From ZC4RG17 sp036380875 (GTDB lineage: Bacteria; Actinomycetota; Acidimicrobiia; Spongiisociales; ZC4RG35), in contig DASVDX010000054.1 of the NCBI GenBank assembly GCA_036380875.1, positions 1 to 64,000 on the forward strand: a stretch of 64,000 bases of DNA, read 5' to 3'. Of this stretch, positions 16,906 to 29,821 are shown one piece after another (position 1 is the first letter of the stretch; every line of letters starts with the position of its first letter). Made by a program: the position numbers and the translations under genes. Under the pieces are notes generated by a model, which made no database searches, had not been told where the DNA came from, and was given only the letters and a program-made list of their open reading frames with translations.

Positions 16906-18075
16906 TCAGCGGCCCGAGAGCTTGCGTTCCAGAGGTGTGCGGAAACGTATCGACGCCACCTGCCCGTCCAGCCACTCAATGAGCTTCGCTGCCTCCTCGG
17001 CAATGCGGGCGGCGTCGCTCTGATCGACGCCCTCCAGCAACTCGTAGACGACTCTCCCGTCGGCGGTCTGCGCCCAGCCACCGACGATCCGCCCGCTCAG
17101 CCAGATCGTCGGTCCCACATTGCCGACGTTGTCGAACAGGGAGGGCGCGTGCGGTCCCAGGAACCACCCGCGTTCCTTCCATCCCATCGGGGCCGGGTCC
17201 AGGCCCGGTAGGAAGGCGACGGCGTCGGGGGGAGGGCCGTCCTCCTCGACGTCGTTCGAGAGCACCCAACCCTCCTTGCCGTCCTCCAACTCGACAGGCA
17301 CGGCCCCTATGGCATCGAGCGCGGACTTCGTGGCACGCACCGTCCACCCGGTCCACCAGCGGATGTCGGCCGAAGTGGCAGGTCCGTGACCTCTGAGGTA
17401 GAGGCGCATGATCTCGGCTCGATGCTCGGCGGGATCGCCCAGGACCGGCTCGTCCCCGAACCACACCGACGTGGCCGCCCATCGGTACTGGCTCGACCGC
17501 CACGACCCGGCCGGTCGGGTCCGGACCACCCGGCCCTCCATACCGAGCAAGTAGAGCAGCCGGGAAGACACCGGCGTCTCCGTCACCCACTTGCCGGCTC
17601 CGACCCGCACCGTGCGGTCGATGGAAGGGATGGCCTTGGTCAGGTCCTGGACCCGCCACTCACCTCCCTCGCTTTCGAGGAACTGCACCACGTCCCGCTT
17701 CGCTGCCTCGATCCAGGACCGCGCCTTCTTCTCCCCGAGATCCGGGGTGAGCCACCCGATCACACGCTCCTGTTCCTTCCGGGCGATGTCGAAAGACGCG
17801 CCACCCAGGAAGTGGCCCGCGGCGGAGGTGGGGACGACAAACAGGGTGCGGCGCATGGCGTGGAGACGCCACAATGTCTTCCGCTCCCAGAGCAGGTCGT
17901 CGAGGTGGTCGGTCGAGAATCCCTCCATCCGCGCCCGTATGCCCAGGTAGGGCGTGAGGGGATCGGACGAGTGGAACGCCGCCACCGCGGTCACGGCTTG
18001 GAGTCCGTTTCCCGCCGACCCGTCGAGGAAGTGGCGACGCACCAGCCGACGACGACGCTGCTCCGTGGTGAACAT
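16906..18075 (-). CDS. Winged-helix DNA-binding protein of the HTH_42 (AlkZ-like) family
   Basis: 389 residues of the tandem winged-helix superfamily (HTH_42, formerly DUF1006) that includes AlkZ and YcaQ DNA glycosylases. The N-terminus reads TTEQRRRRLVRRHFL, as usual. The region aligned with the glycosylase catalytic QxQ/QxD triplet reads AFHSSDPLTPYLGIRARM, so the catalytic glutamine is replaced by histidine, and lesion excision activity is not assured. ATG 18075 is preferred over 18123 because the extra 16 residues overlap the divergent LysE gene; TACCTT lies 8 nt upstream. Confidence 0.82.
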   Translation of the reverse strand: MFTTEQRRRRLVRRHFLDGSAGNGLQAVTAVAAFHSSDPLTPYLGIRARMEGFSTDHLDDLLWERKTLWRLHAMRRTLFVVPTSAAGHFLGGASFDIARKEQERVIGWLTPDLGEKKARSWIEAAKRDVVQFLESEGGEWRVQDLTKAIPSIDRTVRVGAGKWVTETPVSSRLLYLLGMEGRVVRTRPAGSWRSSQYRWAATSVWFGDEPVLGDPAEHRAEIMRLYLRGHGPATSADIRWWTGWTVRATKSALDAIGAVPVELEDGKEGWVLSNDVEEDGPPPDAVAFLPGLDPAPMGWKERGWFLGPHAPSLFDNVGNVGPTIWLSGRIVGGWAQTADGRVVYELLEGVDQSDAARIAEEAAKLIEWLDGQVASIRFRTPLERKLSGR

Positions 18076-18106
18076 GCACGGCGAAGGTAGCGAGAAAGAA
18101 GGCGGT

Positions 18107-18727
18107 GTGACGGAGGCGTTCATAGACGGAGTGGTGGCCGGCTACGGCATCGCGATACCGGTCGGCGCGGTGGCGATCCTGATCGTGGGGGCAGCGATGC
18201 GGGGCGGCTTCGGCTACGGCTTCAGTGCTGGAGCAGGCGCCGCCACCGCCGACTTGTTGTACGCCCTTGTGGCCGCTCTCGCCGGCGCGGTCGTCGCCGA
18301 CTGGCTCGAGCCGTGGTCCCGGCCCATCCGCCTCGTTTCGGCCACCGTGCTCGTCGCCATCGCGGTCTGGGGGCTCTTGGGGATCCGCCGGAGGGCGACA
18401 GGATCACCTCCGACGCTGGAGGTAACCAGGTCGGACTTGGTCAGCGCTTATGCCCGGTTCGTGGGCATCACGATCATCAATCCGCTCACCGTCGTGTACT
18501 TCACGACGCTGGTCCTCGGGTCGGGCCTGGGCCGCGACCGTGGTGTCGTGGCCCTCGTGCTCTTCGCCGCCGGAGCTTTCCTCGCTTCCCTCTCCTGGCA
18601 GACTCTGCTGGCGGCGATAGGCGCATTCGGGCGACGCGGGCTGTCGCCGAAGGCGCAGGTCGTGACCCTCGTCATCGGCAACGTGGTGATCCTCGTCCTG
18701 GCGTTGCGGATCGCCGTTGGCGCCTGA
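18107..18727 (+). CDS. LysE/RhtB family exporter
   Basis: 206-residue membrane protein with six hydrophobic segments and the LysE-type start (GVVAGYGIAIPVGAVAILIVGAAMRGGFGYGFSAGAGAA). A mid-chain ITIINPLTVVYFTTLVLGSG corresponds to the fourth helix. Such proteins export amino acids or related small solutes; substrate unknown. GTG 18107 has a GAGAAAGAAGG run upstream. Divergent from the HTH_42 gene with about 31 nt between starts. Confidence 0.85.
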   Translation: MTEAFIDGVVAGYGIAIPVGAVAILIVGAAMRGGFGYGFSAGAGAATADLLYALVAALAGAVVADWLEPWSRPIRLVSATVLVAIAVWGLLGIRRRATGSPPTLEVTRSDLVSAYARFVGITIINPLTVVYFTTLVLGSGLGRDRGVVALVLFAAGAFLASLSWQTLLAAIGAFGRRGLSPKAQVVTLVIGNVVILVLALRIAVGA

Positions 18728-18758
18728 AAATGCCCGGCGACAGGAGAGCGCCGGCCAA

Positions 18759-18764
18759 TAGCAT
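18759..18764 (+). promoter_or_regulatory. -10-like box for leaderless decarboxylase gene
   Basis: TAGCAT, 6 nt before GTG 18771. The interval GGCCAC is not a ribosome binding site. Confidence 0.45.
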
Positions 18765-18770
18765 GGCCAC

Positions 18771-20186
18771 GTGAACCCCGACTGGCGAGGCGCCCTCCAG
18801 ATCGCGCACGAAGCCGCGCTTCGCTGGCTCGAAAGTGTGCGCGACCGTCCGGTTCGCCCCGACGTCGACTACTCCACCATGGAAGAGCGGCTCGACGCTC
18901 CTCTGCCCGAAGACCCCACAGACCCCGCCAAGGTCATCGAGGAGCTGGTTGCCGACACCGAAGGCGGGCTGATCGCCATGAACTCGCCCCGCTTCCATGG
19001 CTGGGTGATCGGTGGCGTCACTCCCGCCGGTGTTGCAGCCGACTGGCTCACCGTGGCCTGGGACCAGAACACGGCGATGGCGGAGCCCACCCCGGCGGCC
19101 GTGGCGATCGAGAACCAGACCGCCCGCTGGTTGTTGGAGCTGACCGGCCTGCCGAAATCGAGCGGTGTCGGGTTCGTGACGGGCGGGCAGGTCGCCAACC
19201 TCGTCTGCTTGGCGGCGGCCCGCAGTGGTGTGTGCGCCGCCTACGGCTACGACGTCGACGCCGAGGGCCTCGCCGGAGCACCGCCCATCACCGTCATCGT
19301 CCCCGAGCACGTGCACTCCACGGTCGGCAAGGCGTTGAGGATCCTCGGGTTCGGCCATTCGACCTCGCGCCGCGTCGCCACCGACAGCAACGCCCGGATC
19401 GTCCCGGAAGCGTTGGACCAGGCTCTGGCCGACAGCGAGGGCCCGGTGATCGTCACGTCACAGGCCGGAGAGGTGAACACCGGTGGCATCGACCGATTCG
19501 ACGAAATCGTCGAGGTGATCGACGCCCACCGGGACGGCCGTCCCGAAGGTGCGATCTGGCTGCATGTCGACGGGGCGGTAGGGCTGTGGGCGTTGGCGTC
19601 GCCGCGCTTCCGCCCGGAGTTCGCCGGGATCGAACGAGCCGACTCCTGGTCGACCGACGCCCACAAGTGGCTCAACACCCCCTACGACTGCGGCATCGCC
19701 ATCACGGCCCACCCGGACGCCCATCGCCGCGCCCTGACGCTGCGGGCGGACTATCTCCCAGAAGGAGGAGAGGACCGAAACCCGATCGACTGGAACCCGG
19801 AGATGAGCCGCCGGGCCCGGGCCACCGCGGTGTACGCCACCATCCGGGCGTTGGGGCGGTCCGGCATCGTGGAAATGGTGGAACGCAACATCGACATGGC
19901 CCGGCGGTACGCAGCGGAACTCGGCCCTCACGAAGGCGTCGAGATCCTCAACGAGGTCGAACTGAATCAGGTCCTGGTTCGGTTCCGCGACCGCAACGGT
20001 GACGCTACGACGCACACTCCTGCCGTGCTCGCCGCGGTGCAGGAGTCGGGAATCGCCTACCCGACGGGCACGATGTGGGCCGGAGAGCCCGCCATTCGCA
20101 TCTCGGTCTCGAACTGGATGACCGAGGAGGCCGACGTGGATCGCACGGTGGAGTCGCTGCTCGACGCTCACCGCCGGCTCCGTTGA
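18771..20186 (+). CDS. PLP-dependent group II amino-acid decarboxylase family
   Basis: 471-residue fold-type I PLP enzyme of the aromatic-amino-acid/glutamate decarboxylase group. PLP lysine K299 lies in STDAHKWLNTPYDCG, the aspartate that bonds the pyridine nitrogen in WLHVDGAVG, and the substrate-channel part in SPRFHGWVIGGVTPAGVAADWL. Amino-acid substrate unknown; tyrosine, tryptophan, valine and cysteine-sulfinate enzymes share these features, and some members are aldehyde synthases. GTG 18771 is supported by TAGCAT at 6 nt. Convergent with the sigma factor gene (4 nt gap). Confidence 0.87.
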   Translation: MNPDWRGALQIAHEAALRWLESVRDRPVRPDVDYSTMEERLDAPLPEDPTDPAKVIEELVADTEGGLIAMNSPRFHGWVIGGVTPAGVAADWLTVAWDQNTAMAEPTPAAVAIENQTARWLLELTGLPKSSGVGFVTGGQVANLVCLAAARSGVCAAYGYDVDAEGLAGAPPITVIVPEHVHSTVGKALRILGFGHSTSRRVATDSNARIVPEALDQALADSEGPVIVTSQAGEVNTGGIDRFDEIVEVIDAHRDGRPEGAIWLHVDGAVGLWALASPRFRPEFAGIERADSWSTDAHKWLNTPYDCGIAITAHPDAHRRALTLRADYLPEGGEDRNPIDWNPEMSRRARATAVYATIRALGRSGIVEMVERNIDMARRYAAELGPHEGVEILNEVELNQVLVRFRDRNGDATTHTPAVLAAVQESGIAYPTGTMWAGEPAIRISVSNWMTEEADVDRTVESLLDAHRRLR

Positions 20187-20190
20187 CGCC

Positions 20191-21150
20191 TCAGAGCGAC
20201 AGAGGCAACCCGAACTGGGGGAAGAGCCGGGCGGTGTCGAGGAAAAACGTGAAGTCCGCGATCCGGCCGTCTTCGATCTCGATGATCTGGAGCGCCCACG
20301 GGAAGTACGTGCCGTCCGGGGCCCGCCGATACTGGCCGAAGGCGGGCAGACCGTTGGCTCGGGTGGGAACCAGGCGCGACCCCCGGCATGCCGCTCCCGG
20401 GCCGGTCCACCAGGCGAATATGTCGTCGCGCCCTTGCAGCCACAGCGCGTACGGAGGCATCGACTGGCGGGCGTCCTCGGCGACGAGGTCGGCCAGGGCG
20501 CTGAAGTCGTAGCTCTCGAACGCCGCCATGTAGCGGGCGAGCAGGTCCTCGTCGGGCGAGGCGTCCGGGACCCGGGTGTCGTCCAGATCCCTTGCTGCCA
20601 GAGTGGCCCGGGCACGCTGCAGGGCGCTGTTGACGGAGGCGACCGAAGTCTCGAGGAGGTCGGCGATCTCCTGGGCCGAAAGAGAGAGGACCTCCCGGAG
20701 GATGAGGACTGCCCGCTGCCGGGGTGGCAGCAGCTGGAGAGCGGCGATGAAGGCGAGGCGGATCGAGTCTCTCTCCACCGCCTGTTCGGCGGGGTCCTGG
20801 CGTGAAATGACCCGCTCGTCGGGGATCGGCTCCACCCACATCGAGCCGGCGAGGGGCTCGCCCAAGGGGCCGTCGACGGACCCAGGGCCACCCAGGTCCA
20901 TTGGGCGGGCCCGCCGGTTGGCTGCCCGCAGCATGTCGAAACAGACGTTGGAGGCGATGCGATAGAGCCAGGTGCGCACCGTGGAGCGTCCCTCGAACTG
21001 GTCGAAGGCCTTCCACGCCCGGGTCAGCGTCTCCTGGACGGCATCTTCGGCGTCGAAGGTGGATCCGAGCATCCGGTAACAGAACCCGGTGAGCTCACGG
21101 CGATATGCCTCGAAGTCGAGGGTGGAGATGCTCGAGACGCCTGCAGTCAT
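20191..21150 (-). CDS. ECF sigma factor with C-terminal SnoaL-like domain (SigG-type)
   Basis: 319 residues. Sigma region 2 is GFCYRMLGSTFDAEDAVQETLTRAWKAFDQFEGR..WLYRIASNVCFDMLR (about residues 20-85). Region 4 is LPPRQRAVLILREVLSLSAQEIADLLETSVASVNSALQRAR (about 160-205). From about residue 215 an NTF2/SnoaL-like domain follows (LLARYMAAFESYDFSALADLVAEDA... ADFTFFLDTARLFPQF). Sigma factors with this extension often lack a classical anti-sigma factor and use the extra domain for control; none is encoded next to it. ATG 21150 has GAGGTGAC upstream. Target promoters unknown. Confidence 0.88.
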   Translation of the reverse strand: MTAGVSSISTLDFEAYRRELTGFCYRMLGSTFDAEDAVQETLTRAWKAFDQFEGRSTVRTWLYRIASNVCFDMLRAANRRARPMDLGGPGSVDGPLGEPLAGSMWVEPIPDERVISRQDPAEQAVERDSIRLAFIAALQLLPPRQRAVLILREVLSLSAQEIADLLETSVASVNSALQRARATLAARDLDDTRVPDASPDEDLLARYMAAFESYDFSALADLVAEDARQSMPPYALWLQGRDDIFAWWTGPGAACRGSRLVPTRANGLPAFGQYRRAPDGTYFPWALQIIEIEDGRIADFTFFLDTARLFPQFGLPLSL

Positions 21151-21203
21151 AGTCACCTCAGCTGTCGCGCCTCCCGACAGTAGCGGCGGTCGCCGACAAC
21201 TCT

Positions 21204-22055
21204 TCAGTCGACCAGACCGACCGAATCGAGGAAGGGGAAGTCGGCGGGTGTGACCGCCACACTGGCCAGGGGCCGCACCGGCTCCGTGCTGGTCCACTCG
21301 CCGGACAGGGGGCCGCCTCGATACATGGGCACCGGGTCGAACCTCTCCCTCGGGAGAACATAGAGCACACCCGGGGAGTACCCGTTTCCCCGAGGCGAGG
21401 AGAAGTGATACAGGTCGATGCGGTCGCCGTCGGCCCGGTGGAAGCGCTCCACACCGTGGTCCACACGGTCGGCTCCGGCGCGGTCGACGACCGAGATGAA
21501 CATCGAGCAGATCCCGTCACGGGTGGCGTAGACGACGGGTCGGTCCGAGGGGCCGAAGTGGGCTTTGGGCCAGTTCTCGGGTTGCATCACGTCGAGACCG
21601 CCGTCGTGGCTTCCGCAAAACAGCGCGTAGTCGCGCTCGGTCAGCCACTGCACGAAGCGGCACACCGAATGGCCGTCCAGGCCCACTCCCTCCGGCCGCG
21701 ACGGGTGGGCCATACGGTTCCAGAGCTGCTCGAACTCCCTGCTTTCTCCAGGTTCCAGAGTGAGGGGTTCTACATGCAGCCCCCAACCAGCCGGCGCCGC
21801 CGCCGGGCGGTCGAGACGGCGCAATGCGATCTCGCCGCCCAGGGAAAGCGTCCCGTCGGCCTCGACGATCTCCGATCCGTCGAAAGGCCCGCCCCTCATG
21901 GAGTAGCACTCCGGACTGGCCGGGATGGGGATGAGTCGCCCCTCGTAGCCGGGCGGAGCGTCGGGGCAGACGAGGAGGAGGTCGGCGCCGTCTTCGATGA
22001 TCGAGAACTGGCGGAACCCGGCGTCCCAGTGGCCGATGAGATCTCTTTGGCCCAT
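21204..22055 (-). CDS. Conserved hypothetical protein (283 residues), beta-rich
   Basis: Not recognised. A soluble, strand-rich chain with several aromatic and Gly/Pro turns: PPGYEGRLIPIPASPECYSMRGGPF, GGEIALRRLDRPAAAPAGWGLHVEPLTLEPGES and CRFVQWLTERDYALFCGSHDGGLDVMQPENW. Some of this recalls galactose-mutarotase-like sugar-binding sheets, but no catalytic pair can be pointed out. No signal peptide. ATG 22055 has GGAGGAGGGAC directly upstream, one of the stronger ribosome binding sites here. It precedes the sigma factor gene on the same strand by 53 nt, so the two could be cotranscribed. Confidence 0.6.
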   Translation of the reverse strand: MGQRDLIGHWDAGFRQFSIIEDGADLLLVCPDAPPGYEGRLIPIPASPECYSMRGGPFDGSEIVEADGTLSLGGEIALRRLDRPAAAPAGWGLHVEPLTLEPGESREFEQLWNRMAHPSRPEGVGLDGHSVCRFVQWLTERDYALFCGSHDGGLDVMQPENWPKAHFGPSDRPVVYATRDGICSMFISVVDRAGADRVDHGVERFHRADGDRIDLYHFSSPRGNGYSPGVLYVLPRERFDPVPMYRGGPLSGEWTSTEPVRPLASVAVTPADFPFLDSVGLVD

Positions 22056-22156
22056 GTCCCTCCTCCGATGGGGGCCGTAAGCGGATGTTATGGCCGTCGG
22101 GGCCCTGGGACGAAATCCCCTATTCGAGCCGAGGGAGGCCGATACGCTCGAGAAGG

Positions 22157-22173
22157 TTCCGCTGCCAGCGGAA
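22157..22173. other. Small hairpin in the lipoprotein 5' spacer
   Basis: TTCCGCT (22157-22163) pairs perfectly with AGCGGAA (22167-22173) across a GCC loop, about 58 nt before the lipoprotein ATG. No U-tract follows. It lies in the 175-nt spacer between the divergent genes at 22055 and 22231; nothing else is evident in that spacer. Confidence 0.35.
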
Positions 22174-22230
22174 GGCGTGCCCTGGCCGCCCCACGTCCTC
22201 GCCGATTCGGCGACTCCATAGAGGTGACAC

Positions 22231-22749
22231 ATGTCCCGATTCCGGATCCTGCTGGGTGCCCTGCTCCTCGTCGCCGTCGCCGCCTGCACGGCTGGAGTCA
22301 GCCCGCCCACCTCGGAGTCCGCGACGGCAGCGCCGAACGGCTCCGAGCCTCCGGCGATCGCCGACGGAGAGTCCTTCGGCTGGGTGCGCGGCATCGAAGG
22401 GGAGTTGCTCCTCATCGACCCCGCCGAGTTGCTCACCGGCGAAGAAGCACGCCGAGCGGCGATCGAAGACGGGCTCATCGCCGAGGGCGAAGACCTCCCG
22501 AACGACTTCTACATCAGCGACCCCAGCGACGAGACGATCACGGTGCCGCTGGCCGGGAATGCGATCTACCGCCTCCTCCTCTTCGCCGAAGGCACGCCAA
22601 CGGAAACCGAGGTTTCCATCGATGAGGTGGTGGCCGCTCTGGCCGGCTCGAATCCCGACGTGTACGGGGTGGCTGACGGGGTCTTCCCGGCCACGATCAC
22701 GGTCGAGGGCGGACAGGTGACGGAGGTGGTCCAGGTCTACCTGCCGTGA
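22231..22749 (+). CDS. Predicted lipoprotein of unknown function
   Basis: 172 residues. A type II signal peptide (MSRFRILLGALLLVAVAAC) has lipobox VAAC, so the mature protein would start at Cys19 and be lipid-anchored outside the membrane. A Ser/Thr/Pro-rich tether (TAGVSPPTSESATAAPNGSEPP) precedes an acidic globular domain (GWVRGIEGELLLIDPAELLTGEEAR...). TAGAGGTGACAC ends at the ATG and can be read as a weak ribosome binding site or as a -10-like box at 6 nt. No family recognised; calcium or peptide binding cannot be argued from sequence alone. Confidence 0.75.
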   Translation: MSRFRILLGALLLVAVAACTAGVSPPTSESATAAPNGSEPPAIADGESFGWVRGIEGELLLIDPAELLTGEEARRAAIEDGLIAEGEDLPNDFYISDPSDETITVPLAGNAIYRLLLFAEGTPTETEVSIDEVVAALAGSNPDVYGVADGVFPATITVEGGQVTEVVQVYLP

Positions 22750-22752
22750 GGA

Positions 22753-22914
22753 TCAGGCCAGGGCCGGCGTGGGGTGGGGGGTGTAATCGCTGTCGGAGGT
22801 GTGGCGACGCCGCCGCCGGGCTACTTTCGCAGCCCGACGAGCGGCTTCCGCCTCCGCCAGGCGCTCGGCGTGGAGCGCCTTGACGATCGCTTCCGCGAGG
22901 ATCGGGTTGTACAT
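22753..22914 (-). CDS. Small arginine/alanine-rich protein (53 residues)
   Basis: A 54-codon frame on the reverse strand with a near-ideal ribosome binding site (GGAGGAGG, about 5 nt before ATG 22914). The product starts MYNPILAEAIVKALHAERLAEA, forms one predicted amphipathic helix, passes through EAARRAAKVARRRRRH, and ends in a Ser/Asp/Pro/Thr tail. The basic patch suggests nucleic-acid or membrane contact. Actinobacteria encode many such short proteins of unknown role (starting M-NP-L and ending in a basic helix). It faces away from the WYL regulator gene with a 90-nt shared spacer. Confidence 0.65.
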   Translation of the reverse strand: MYNPILAEAIVKALHAERLAEAEAARRAAKVARRRRRHTSDSDYTPHPTPALA

Positions 22915-23004
22915 CGCGTCCTCCTCCAACGGCGGCTAGTTACAGTCGTGAAATTACGCCGATATGTGGACAGGTACGGTCCGCATAGGCGAGAATCTGG
23001 AGGA

Positions 23005-23991
23005 ATGTCCGAAACCACCGGCCGCCTCCTCCGTCTGCTGTCCTTGCTCCAGGCCCGCCGGGCCTGGTCGGGTGACGAACTGGCCCGGCGTCTCGAGGTG
23101 ACCGACCGAACGCTCCGGCGCGATATCGCACGCTTGCGCGATCTGGGCTATCCGGTGGAAGCCACGCCCGGACGGTACGGCGGTTACCGCCTCGTCGCCG
23201 GGGGTGCGATCCCGCCGCTCCTTCTCGACGAGGACGAGGCCGTGGCAGTGGCCTGGGGCCTGCGCGCCGCGGCGGCGTGGGCGCTTCCGGGCTTCGAGGA
23301 CCCAGCCGTGATGGCTCTCGCCAAGATCGAACAGGTGCTGCCGTCCCGGGTTCGGGACCGCATCCACGCCCTGGCCGACGCCACGGTCCGCATCGGCTCG
23401 GCACTTCCTTCCGGCAGCCGCCTCGACGTCGGGACCCTGGTGACGGTGGCCCGTGCCCACCAGACCCCCGAGCGGCTCCGGTTCGTGTATCGCGACGCCA
23501 GCGGGCGGGAGAGCGAGCGCCACGTCGAGCCCTATCGACTCGTCCACGCCGGGCGGCGGTGGTACCTGTTCGCCTGGGACCGGGACCGGGAGGACTGGCG
23601 GAGTTTTCGGATCGACCGGATGTCTCACGTGCATCCCACCGGCATGCGGTTCCAGCGGCGGGATGACGCCCCCGATGCCGCCGCGTTCGTAGCCGAAGGC
23701 CTCGCTGTGGGCGTCTACAGCCAGCAGGCCAGGGTCGTCCTCCATTGCCCCATCGACGAGGCGCGCAGGCTGGTGTCGCCGACTGCGGCGGTGCTCGAGG
23801 AGGAGGGGGAGAAGACGCTGATGCGGCTGGGGGCCGACGACATGGAGTGGATCGCTCGATACTTGGCGGGAATGCCCGTGCGGTTCACGATTCTCGAGCC
23901 GCCCGAGTTGGTGGATGCCGTCACCGAACTGGCGAGGCAACTGGATACGGACGCCACCAGCTCACCAGCCGCCTCCGCAAGCTCCTCGTGA
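23005..23991 (+). CDS. WYL-domain transcriptional regulator (HTH_11)
   Basis: 328 residues. The N-terminal HTH_11 domain (RLLRLLSLLQARRAWSGDELARRLEVTDRTLRRDIARLRDLGYPVEA) is followed by a WYL domain containing RLRFVYRDASGRESERHVEPYRLVHAGRRWYLFAWDRDREDWRSFRIDRM and a WCX-like C-terminus. WYL proteins sense nucleotides, nucleic acids or other small ligands and act as repressors or activators; many control stress, DNA repair or phage defence loci. GGAGG lies directly before ATG 23005. The divergent 53-residue gene is the likeliest neighbour target besides itself. Convergent with the DUF2269-like gene. Confidence 0.88.
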   Translation: MSETTGRLLRLLSLLQARRAWSGDELARRLEVTDRTLRRDIARLRDLGYPVEATPGRYGGYRLVAGGAIPPLLLDEDEAVAVAWGLRAAAAWALPGFEDPAVMALAKIEQVLPSRVRDRIHALADATVRIGSALPSGSRLDVGTLVTVARAHQTPERLRFVYRDASGRESERHVEPYRLVHAGRRWYLFAWDRDREDWRSFRIDRMSHVHPTGMRFQRRDDAPDAAAFVAEGLAVGVYSQQARVVLHCPIDEARRLVSPTAAVLEEEGEKTLMRLGADDMEWIARYLAGMPVRFTILEPPELVDAVTELARQLDTDATSSPAASASSS

Positions 23992-23995
23992 CCGG

Positions 23996-24460
23996 TCAGG
24001 CTCCCGGCTTGAACACCATCAGCGCCACGATCACGAGGACGAGCACCAGGTCGAAGTTCTCGATCACCCGCATGCGCGCCTGACGGCGCTCCACTTCCGG
24101 GTCATCGGGGCCGCGCTCCGCGGCGATCTTGGCGATGCGTCCCGACTCCGGCCCCAACACCGCTCCTCCCATGATCATGGACAGCAAGGCGAGGGTGAGC
24201 GACAGCCACACCCAGGTTTGGCCGATGGACCAAGCGGGGTTCTGCCACACCATGAGGGCGCCGAACAACACCACGGCGAAGGCAGCCGGCCCGAAGAGGC
24301 GCGACCCGGTCCACGCGTCGATGTCCGTGTAGACCTTCTGGGCGGATCGGTCGCCGGACGCCTCCACCCGGCGCGAAGTGAAGAAAGCCATGATTCCCCC
24401 GCCCACCCAGATCATGGCGGACAGGATGTGGGCGAAGAGCAGGAGCAGGTACCAGTCCAT
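23996..24460 (-). CDS. DUF2269-like small integral membrane protein
   Basis: 154 residues with four hydrophobic helices: YLLLLFAHILSAMIWVGGGIMAFFT, LFGPAAFAVVLFGALMVW, TWVWLSLTLALLSMIMGGAVLG and NFDLVLVLVIVALMVFKPGA. HxxxMxWVGG in helix 1 is shared with DUF2269 and CopD-like membrane proteins, some of which bind heme or copper. ATG 24460 has AGGAGAGG close upstream. Function unknown. It reads into the trehalose-glucan cluster, 69 nt after which no shared promoter is visible. Confidence 0.78.
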   Translation of the reverse strand: MDWYLLLLFAHILSAMIWVGGGIMAFFTSRRVEASGDRSAQKVYTDIDAWTGSRLFGPAAFAVVLFGALMVWQNPAWSIGQTWVWLSLTLALLSMIMGGAVLGPESGRIAKIAAERGPDDPEVERRQARMRVIENFDLVLVLVIVALMVFKPGA

Positions 24461-24529
24461 TCCTCTCCTTCCTGGTCGACCGAGCAAGGATGGCCTGTTC
24501 GGGCGCCCAATGCGTGGCTTTTTCGGCGC

Positions 24530-29778
<5,249 letters not shown>

Positions 29779-29785
29779 GGCGCCA

Positions 29786-29791
29786 AGGCTA
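29786..29791 (-). promoter_or_regulatory. -10-like box for the glgE-treS/mak unit
   Basis: Reverse-strand TAGCCT, 7 nt before GTG 29778, in the 43-nt gap between glgX and glgE; suggests an internal promoter in the cluster. Confidence 0.4.
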
Positions 29792-29821
29792 GGAATTCGC
29801 GAATCCGAAAGTCGGGGCGGC

